DNA of 34,311 bases. Origin: Bacteroidales bacterium (GTDB taxonomy: Bacteria > Bacteroidota > Bacteroidia > Bacteroidales > P3). Below, one piece after another: positions 29,301-31,378 of the stretch (positions within the stretch are counted from its first letter, which is position 1; each line of letters opens with the position of its first letter). The translations under genes and the position numbers were made by a program. The DNA lies in contig JAITVC010000125.1 in assembly GCA_031286005.1 (NCBI GenBank), positions 1-34,311 of the forward strand, written 5' to 3'. The notes beneath the pieces were generated by a model. The model had not been told where the DNA came from and ran no database searches. It saw nothing but the letters and a program-made list of their open reading frames with translations.

Positions 29301-30362
29301 GGATTGCCACCTGGCGAAGACGGTGATCCTATCAAAGATACTGTGATTTATTACCCCGGTGGGGAAATGAGTTTGTGTCGTAGTGATATGTTGTTCTTAA
29401 CTCCGGTAGTAACAGGAGGTATAATGCCGTTGAGGTTCTATTGGGAAGCCGATCATGAAGCTGAAGCCTACGATATGGATGATATGACATTACTCGGACG
29501 TATACCGGCAAACAGAGAAGGCAAAGATGCTCTAACTACAGGCGACCAAGGTGTAATTGCTGTACGTGCAGTGGATCCGACTTTGAACAGGCTTAGATAT
29601 ACGATTCGCGTGAGAGATAATAATGGCGAAGCTCCATATTCGGAAAGCATTATTACGGTTGTAGTAAATGTAAGGCCGTTGCCGGATGTTAAATTGACGG
29701 TAGATCCGCGATTGATTATTGACGGACTTAAAGCCTCTCCTTATATTGAAGGATGGGATTATGTAAAAGGCGAAGATAATCCTACGTTTTATGAACAACA
29801 GGCAATAACTTACACCTTAAAATCGGATGCAAGCATTAGTCGTTATGATTTCTACCGATATGTTAAATTAGAGGGCGAAAAAGACTATCGTCTCTACGAC
29901 CCATCGAGCCGACCGAATCCTCAAAGGAGTGGAAGTAACATCTACCAAACAAGTTTTACCAAAGAAGAAGGAACTCCCGTAGATAGAGCTGATGAAGAAT
30001 GGGGTAACAAGGTGGTAGGTGTGGTAAAAGAATCCACTTACGGTTGTCAAAATGCGGATACGATAACTGTCCTTATTCTTCCGATTCCGAATGTGATTAT
30101 TCCGGAAGATGATATGTATCCGAAGAATAGAGTCTTGTTGCCTGACCTCGAAATGGAAGTATTTGATTCGTGGGGTCTGCCAATCAAACGTTTTGAGGAT
30201 GAAAACAAAGACGGCACCATAAAAGGATGGGATGGAACTTATAAAGGTCGAGTGATTCATTCGGGAACCTATTATTTCAATGCGCGCGTGAAAACCTACG
30301 AGGGATCGTATTACTACATTCGAGGAGCAGTAACGGTGATACGCGATAATCAAGAGAATTGA
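11355..30362 (+). CDS. Giant T9SS-secreted multi-Ig/PKD-like surface protein
   Basis: One uninterrupted frame encodes 6335 residues (roughly 690 kDa). A Sec signal peptide ends near TAWAQ (25). A unique N-terminal region (26 to about 325) follows, then about forty repeating beta-sandwich units of roughly 140 residues. Each opens with a motif like DTVCAGESVEL and usually has a second Cys near its end (NGCxxD), as in disulfide-linked Ig-like or PKD-like domains. The C-terminus (about 6243-6335: MEVFDSWGLPIK, GWDGTYKG, HSGTYYFNA, GAVTVIRDN) is a type B-like T9SS tail (gliding-motility-associated type), but the usual N-terminal PNGDGxND part is degenerate. A PorP/SprF protein follows, as with SprB/SprF. 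The likely role is a surface adhesin or filament. Bases 13540-14830 (residues about 729-1159) are unusually AT-rich. Confidence 0.93.
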   Translation: MKSPLRFSIFLLAILTLTAKTAWAQVTYANMNLNSGSKFEWKIEHKFMTKEEFNLIKAETDPNKKVINLLVYIKLPAELRNKGVGFNGTSSMNFAIWKMNDDGTFTRSIETARHIPASGSMVSGLSFAGASPISVPGRTAGFGVGNTSDRPGLEYSSCSGGTWTWTYTPLGSTADGWDVMFSYPFYIGDATEPKSFYVTMDECYPVDASGCSNYGETTNSGICAGVNFHQIYLQNLEGRIMVNERVGTNQNSTNILNTNPLSQNWTFPTPTSSTMGPMEWPNIANPNTTNYDPEAPFLTYKENGFNSFLMGGITFLGPPSSEIVMKDTVCPGEDLKITVSTSAGDPLDVWSLEYSTDNGQTWNENQYLLRFNTNGTEDKYTNVTHTGSCNPLASASTCSEEFVDTITIPYAVAKALDGAKLRIRAGNSQGEGIDSLNLGSPFGVKGSGSKAARIGAPSFPEFKLFLTQQASPFSEFNTPTKDANDRNRIYSVDAGAQVRLAFFVGTDASLTGMPGSATANPTGGFAGMIFSDSIYTNTNAWTVPSGITNSNASKMFINFPAREGKFTAQAKYFESRYNCRVNSDTIAIQGQMTLDAKVNLKDDSDIACVNQDYEKLTVQFQTNCDAGVDFSEPTTTWQIIQKIGSVETNLTEETDALEYEDFSGTPADQHFHGKKTGLLRITVKAAYMTENSQLIIRLKDGCGGEAVDTVNLEIETLPTDWAKSAVGDSFAIFAYNSAMGTGNNTMINSPQYVRPTGTYNAAGTSVLFLTDFFSEYTVFHNFGASREQTLMDPSYSFLLAGPTTPAPGIRDSIWVVGTSFNGCAYQSTKLIKGGMGNVNPAEENMYGDVIACGDTIFLKASMPLNTDPSMLKYWRWVIRLKQSSPDYYTIGCSPESLKDNGALDYQIFENVVTTTTSPGGYITMMGPILGRLDGNSSFGYDQIIAEIDPISIYTSTLKIYPANDGTGRDQMKNLLAEINTWGTWAVNSGRIFALCGNMPITEDHGTVSATNAGSPNRAANNAYTGATSKLLSGAADANLALFDDIMTSAPLAVLTSRNLSGEFGDEAMLNPGQDTVIKTNPQLRTYNFVTYNSAYTSRGESFLPYWEYLLDGETVWRTIKSGVATTNPYSMDSVIALPPSSSPITQYRVNYHFRLAPTCMPKVGEPVTIKLNTNRIGTIAFDDGEGGSIAPRWGECSNVASVVNILKNPDDIQMDQYKYQYRIWTKAAANWSGTYTLFDACGSGGLKNGELCVGAPGGTAFEPATLSMQPGDSIEWRIIGYNVLNSVYDTSASIYYGYMESPDITAATGSVASGCQGVAVTLTMTETAATAGATYSWHTAFPGTDGSANFITTGTPADGKAKEVTGVVLAPGDYTLYAYAANTNGCWDTASKPFTVNEKPGYTVDNTDSCWMEDHTLTVNGLTGNPADYTYTWVLTEEAGASKNETITTGGAYMVNSNYLMRTAQASDDPTLGVLTYPLNRKFEVTVTNTATGCDSTMEVVMVFDETSCPEGPYIVFPPIDGDPTPETGEFCEADTVFVNVTDYMLVGNVMTLKVCSGDACTDLWKNGTPYSSITFSEGLNPDGSGNTMGTFAIPDNVIKTLYDGDNDPDTLKFTFEDIRHDPTDLITWIYQKKPNADLIAFSKNPDTISLGDALTFPAYLTAGNLPKGTTVTTPYPLLQKPNTGNPTSTTDGTDLTVGADTALVIVTRGSFTPVCADTAKVGIVVLDVFSLNKPADRCEGFDTVMVSVNNAEVAGLTWKIVAGGTETAVTPTVHPTDNSKVIFNKTDFPANKDGRDTTVTILATNGAGTIKSTNLTIWHKPVLGVELLGVKGDTICNYDDTVTLHASGPANTNKFDFIGSYFLTSSALANVASGNDVSVKAPIDLTKLNSPAQGNYTFSVVVTTANGCKDTVKDSIFVIREPLTAPEITVDKDEVCNGDSVKLTLTTAVQSGNVLTWVVNGSEVFTGFKDNGDGTYSHEIKASDQTGAFTRSINAKVSQYGCWDTSAPVDVSVKGQLGQVTITNPNMAFCAGDTLKQSLTVNGVNNAESYQWFVKEKGQEWVAFGTEITGFGVDQPSNYKGNVSANTEFANNKGSLIITDTTWFKIVVGNGSCADSVDSTMIVLSPQPANPNTLTTDTVCAGESVELSAISTMSDGSNLTLYFTDSIAGTQLASVTSGTKTAIATTALSAIERDTTITFGVYARGDGGGCFSDTVYGKYIVRALPDAGTIEVDELCRFLPFKAYLTGQSNDYSAIKWYAADELLVNGTMPSAAGVGTFTKSVTMTGAKFDTVSTVANWTTAAKSFALKAEVYGAALNGATCISTATITITEGGCPVSDLEFEVDDSCANATAVRIFNIPTPDKYTAPLKWEVSNNGGTSYQDITNFLEYTAPDTTFPVSKLVDLFTIINDVTFTLRLTDGAEGEATKTFVINAIPSKPVIVGDSICTYDNQVKLTATTATTGTVYFYNKVDLFTGADTLSASISGTTATITAPLTPPLTAGNYDFYAWVERNGCKSEEEDSIFVVKPRPDKPVISDVDTVCAGSMVELSFNPALPAGAKAQWFAEGTAITTTLNGSNYEYTTPTTVGTPYTRYAITAIDTVDGCVSELSESAILQVNKKLTKPILTDPLPVCVGSAMPNLMIANGQHADYFFWHVSFDKGTTWEILTNGAGDSLSKIAHTNTEANAMFTANKPATLNDTTWFRLTMAYGTVCDPVSDTAYAYTKAKVDAPTVTATDTVCATENGNYSITLSAKSENPAGNVVRFHTWNASGTLFHSDATSGAPTSMSLNGFIPGNHIFKVVAYALPLGTGCISDTTVDSFWIEPIPAKPTLEPIDSICVDGTATFELTSITGIDSLTWKVDNVVTANVDDDAAPEYTLDMTGKTAGNHNIAVSAWVNGCQSPDSVQVLKIQSAGILPTIGNITQLCVDGEMDDITVTAPAASATAALAETYQWLKWNKTSEAWETVGSEIDPANATNAATEFNELNKNYNTADTTIYALAMDFGVCASDTTNAIQMIVRAQPSITATLVTDPDPLVDGCLNLVETYKAVLTMANVDTVMWYRCFDANTAITTCDVPAFKLPHNGLLGKTTDTLKFTDGLGASASSGYYGFKAVAGVQLNNPATTHGCEAKVSDLITIQITGVTKLESGVNVERSEVCQGDSIVAWITKGASDEFDYVRWQDSTTGRGWQTIGTDVDFTDPAKDSDTIRIELADAQKTDHWIRVIVGKPGDCGGEDTTAAVQVAVDSLSEAGTLSKDTAVCYGIRLQDLPEMTLTGMTAATGNRTIAWYDSVATVASVNKVKEASPGEVTFKYASSGNTFREPRYIYAVVTNGVCPPDTSNRVKYDTLARAQAGQLTADPAALCYTGTETIKLDSAQYYAPDSLIIRWQYWTYGQPYNDGVDGWNTNLIEPSYNDVVSAPFKDAWDGATLKDGDTMYYRAIVYNGRMTCLSDTSEVAKMIISLPVEGEVTFMPTGPICPGDVQLHYDTVNPISDRFTFITWGYYSKAADDTTSYTYDPSTEFDTTVAVSIPNLPDVKSDSIRFYAVVSNGACGNDTIWSAAWLEVISGYQSAEIDTVMSDTICPTGTVSTMVKLEPGKEGQVTWQRNNDPATPDGWVDIAISNLDSIIFTTTELPPPTAHLDTTYWVRAKFGVDGGGACSASYNDSVKITVMAKPFAPSMYPIALDGLDECITSDSIIVFAYANSNPETGVNSGGVYVTGQWEWMLSSPNADGSAGTFMPTGIKGTSTDSVRPVSTSRIVGLGTPPLLWGDYVFRLKVSNSSYCTDIANAGQARVHVWDTMQAGVIAPTDQVVCADPTTPLGSYAVFEITGNKYGRDSARVIWNWIYRDVDVANWSLMDGANGQNMGLHRPLPVEAAYEANYVLSNPGCPSDTAMAVNFRVTEKPETPRLSVDTNTICKLDSIELRIANLIGADSLQITYINSVGIATNSYMAITSDSMVVRVEMPQSGTFSYRVRSFVETKLGESCGYAETDQVSVTVNDSSHVGRLIHVADYINELEKIIIKGTNSGEMHLTGGVFDALLQQTLTGQCSDGHDSMVVADFNTGWATTLPGNYGNTLPMAGYTKDTIGFRAILQNAGCPADTSNWVWYYLETPMSDVKVTTSNTVICVEGDTAMISLQTEPTVITAIEDFYWEKLLDTGNGLEVISVDYLDVPLEPRSSWQSFKEDYTKAGMYYYVFHYTIGGEQRISVDTARVIVHDTSVAGYIEPMTDSLCENSMDAPLLVLNDYRASTDTIWQYAASLDGPYAPRGTGASYQVGNQMTDSGYYRVVVRNGVCPADTTDPTLIEVFRKSDAGTLTANPDVACFGGPVDITANGTVGEVTEWLYTFPDGTGELSDKSNKDNPLLNFMIPSTPGANPMGFRIIVQNGVCAPDTSDVLLVSMRDTLVSDAVVGCVKVNLQASEVKLEPKVHGFDFGDGDNEYDSIPENEIGYRWEWRNYFGQTEWSIITPGSLGMKISATNGDLTVPKSIYENILFKDAEYRVIAYQKSRCADTLEVGAFTICPFDGIGLDPIDPRCIFIDSLTAITPDAVYGIPVDRTWDWRETNGQPWDTLTCEPLEYSWLMGGCNTDTLWVLANDDLLEGSELRFTVHDESENMATQTYTVCKSETPVFIKVPDDTVCVNSDAEFEVDYTFSEDDKALTMDWFRISGMDTLDISTSRYSGAAGFPKAVRPDGITPVALLSGEVLTNYEIINGSLRYKGTPMSMDTVKFAVRISSPRNENAPKGVRLEPPVWLNAKLTVVDSIRLNPAYPKNDTICYLTSATFADSILTDTRYYDVQWQQANKQGGWDSISGATGDTYTTPPLTFDSVLQYRYVASNICGPRYSREAEVVINPRPTAELTITDPLITLCENLNLGLKAQFINPTGQDSLMWFVNGAQVVSPITVFNDKTGAPRYAPLVVLNQDSLYLADAPYPSTGWNTYGRVPLYMDSVVFTIKAANKACTDSNGWQTATRSLVLRVAQNPIFASPADQNIVASASSQALFEIDSSQGARYRWFWTRPEKPTDPSYDQGARDLHLHQPNAVTAMNTDLNGTGFVGIINGTTSNKLTIKVTTTEFDSIMFACEVSSDYCGTDTTLFARLRVIPSPPACEPVDIETLFMCTDNLMVRDSGLVIRDIFKQADATYQWYYDDRNEADTNWQKLDPRKYEGSRTDSAVFSPVESWYNNFYYRCKINDWCWSDTIQAVVNIMPTFQMGTKPFSSGVPYEIWPELNPIPAVNTVDPAYNLSNISGTPLGYPATIEQVKTYYDTITTDTNQLKGNLVTYSWFRAEKNSSVFNPYDSPLDGTNNGTWSLYDQQTNPKDDSIRVVVQLSNTFENCPGATDTVMILVPNCHIDSIPIEYTSLCVGGEVTLTVYQDTMPFVPLNQEYEWYYRNKTNTNSTGVLIDTLVDKRFKIEGHVLRIPSLDESIDTLAFNSRIAGVGNCALDMTKWVTIDMELVPEDLTLVSTYRRGDTIRVPEANEATVQVSPIYTQIDRGYTYEWHLISSTTPVKDSIIYGDAPLMLAFNTNWHNAQLYAKVFTENRCDSAYSDTVRLSMIREFGIVIEESSMMVCGDGEASFVATTIPETRIVRWRWLYSYIPGSWDTITNAVPGVVRESFTTSTLMFNYFYATTRGASYKVVGWDASGQVRESAPLPVVIINSIDAISSTFVRTPTAGGVICVPEGGIEVSYTARPIPAVMSSPYQYRWRVEFADNNLASEYYDADHGYDGDGVFDELPRMYCSNINRYNNARVYCEVRAGQFCPWTQMQYVDTLKLQCLDSLTIGVDSTALCVGAEVRFTLNNEFDAVVTWTASGGTPSNSGLMLDSSSWKTMFLMPGEHSVRLELVTQSSQGCALDTNIKVTVEPGADFEIKIDSVFRTKHYVQVGMDAYLQMVLTDPELKMDSFDFKWTPLDSATGYPVMTPDSQNTRTSIYDVPNMEQRVWAQVIEKARGCMSYDTAILSTYAQLSIDSVFVEDVFVVPGLPPGEDGDPIKDTVIYYPGGEMSLCRSDMLFLTPVVTGGIMPLRFYWEADHEAEAYDMDDMTLLGRIPANREGKDALTTGDQGVIAVRAVDPTLNRLRYTIRVRDNNGEAPYSESIITVVVNVRPLPDVKLTVDPRLIIDGLKASPYIEGWDYVKGEDNPTFYEQQAITYTLKSDASISRYDFYRYVKLEGEKDYRLYDPSSRPNPQRSGSNIYQTSFTKEEGTPVDRADEEWGNKVVGVVKESTYGCQNADTITVLILPIPNVIIPEDDMYPKNRVLLPDLEMEVFDSWGLPIKRFEDENKDGTIKGWDGTYKGRVIHSGTYYFNARVKTYEGSYYYIRGAVTVIRDNQEN

Positions 30363-30398
30363 GATTAAGAGGGCGAGTCAACCTCGCCCTCCAATCTC
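30361..30398 (+). terminator. Hairpin between the giant gene and porP/sprF
   Basis: The inner stem GAGGGCGAG (30369-30377) and CTCGCCCTC (30383-30391) has a 5-nt loop. An outer stem GAGATT (30361-30366) pairs with AATCTC (30393-30398). It begins inside the stop codon. No T-run follows, so partial termination or mRNA-end protection is more likely than full termination, letting the downstream genes be expressed at a different level. Confidence 0.65.
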
Positions 30399-30435
30399 GT
30401 AAACACATGCTTTAAATAAACGAAAACATTTTGAC

Positions 30436-31356
30436 ATGAAAAAACTGATATTAGCTTTACTTGCCACTCTGGTTATAGGCAAATTACTTGCTCAAGATGA
30501 TGTGCAACTTAGTCAAGTATATTCCAATAAATTGTACTATAATCCGGCGGCAACAGGTGCATCCGATATGATGTATATATCGGGCGCTTACCGTGGACAA
30601 TGGCTTGGCTCGTCGGAAATTGGCAAGGGGTTACGGCCGAGTTATCTGCTGTTCAACGTATCGCAGTTCTTTTGGGAACAACGTTCGGGTGTTGGACTAA
30701 CGATTTATGACCAACGGCAATCGGTAAATCATACTTTCCAAATTAAAGGATCGTATGCCTATCACATGCAGTTGGACGAAGCCGCTTGGCTGGCTTTGGG
30801 CATCAACGGCGGTTTAGTTTGGCGGAGTATTACCGGCTCTATGGTTCCGGACCCTAGTTTGCCTGTCGGTTGGGCCGATTATAAAAGCGGCATCATCAGT
30901 GATTTGGGTTTGGGTGCCGAATATTACACGCCGGAATTGTGCGTAGGATTGTCAGGGCAACATATCCCGTTGGTGTTTGGAACGGTGGATGCCAAGATGC
31001 ACATGCACTGGTACTACTACATGACGTATTTCTACAAATACGACCGTGATTGGCGGTTTATACCCATGGTTACCTTGCGCAGTTCATCGTTTATTCACAG
31101 TTTCGATGTATCGGTGAGAGCGTCGTATTTGGATATGTTTCAAATTGGATTGTCGGCTCGTATGGATGCCCTTTCCATTTTGTTGGGATTAAATCTGAAC
31201 AATACGTTGTCGATTGGTTATTCGTTTGATATTAGCATGTCTTACATGAACAAGCGAGGCGGTCGGCCTTCACATGAAATTGTGTTGAGCTATCGAGCAC
31301 AAGTTCTTGACTCCTACAACGATTTGGATCGTCTATACAGACAAGAGGATTTTTAA
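30436..31356 (+). CDS. PorP/SprF family T9SS-associated outer-membrane protein
   Basis: A 306-residue protein with a signal peptide (MKKLILALLATLVIGKLLAQ) followed by the family opening: QLSQVYSNKLYYNPAATGAS corresponds to the conserved 'sqy..n..lNPAyaG' motif, then YRGQWLG. The rest alternates aromatic-rich beta strands, fitting a small outer-membrane beta-barrel (about 14 strands in this family) with closing strands such as IGYSFDISMSYM and HEIVLSYRAQ. Family members work with T9SS cargo that carries type B tails, either anchoring the cargo at the surface or helping its export; SprF is needed for SprB. Position straight after the giant gene marks that protein as its probable client. The next secreted gene begins 22 bp downstream, so both genes likely share one transcript. 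Confidence 0.92.
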   Translation: MKKLILALLATLVIGKLLAQDDVQLSQVYSNKLYYNPAATGASDMMYISGAYRGQWLGSSEIGKGLRPSYLLFNVSQFFWEQRSGVGLTIYDQRQSVNHTFQIKGSYAYHMQLDEAAWLALGINGGLVWRSITGSMVPDPSLPVGWADYKSGIISDLGLGAEYYTPELCVGLSGQHIPLVFGTVDAKMHMHWYYYMTYFYKYDRDWRFIPMVTLRSSSFIHSFDVSVRASYLDMFQIGLSARMDALSILLGLNLNNTLSIGYSFDISMSYMNKRGGRPSHEIVLSYRAQVLDSYNDLDRLYRQEDF

Positions 31357-31378
31357 ATTATTTATAAAACCAAACGCT

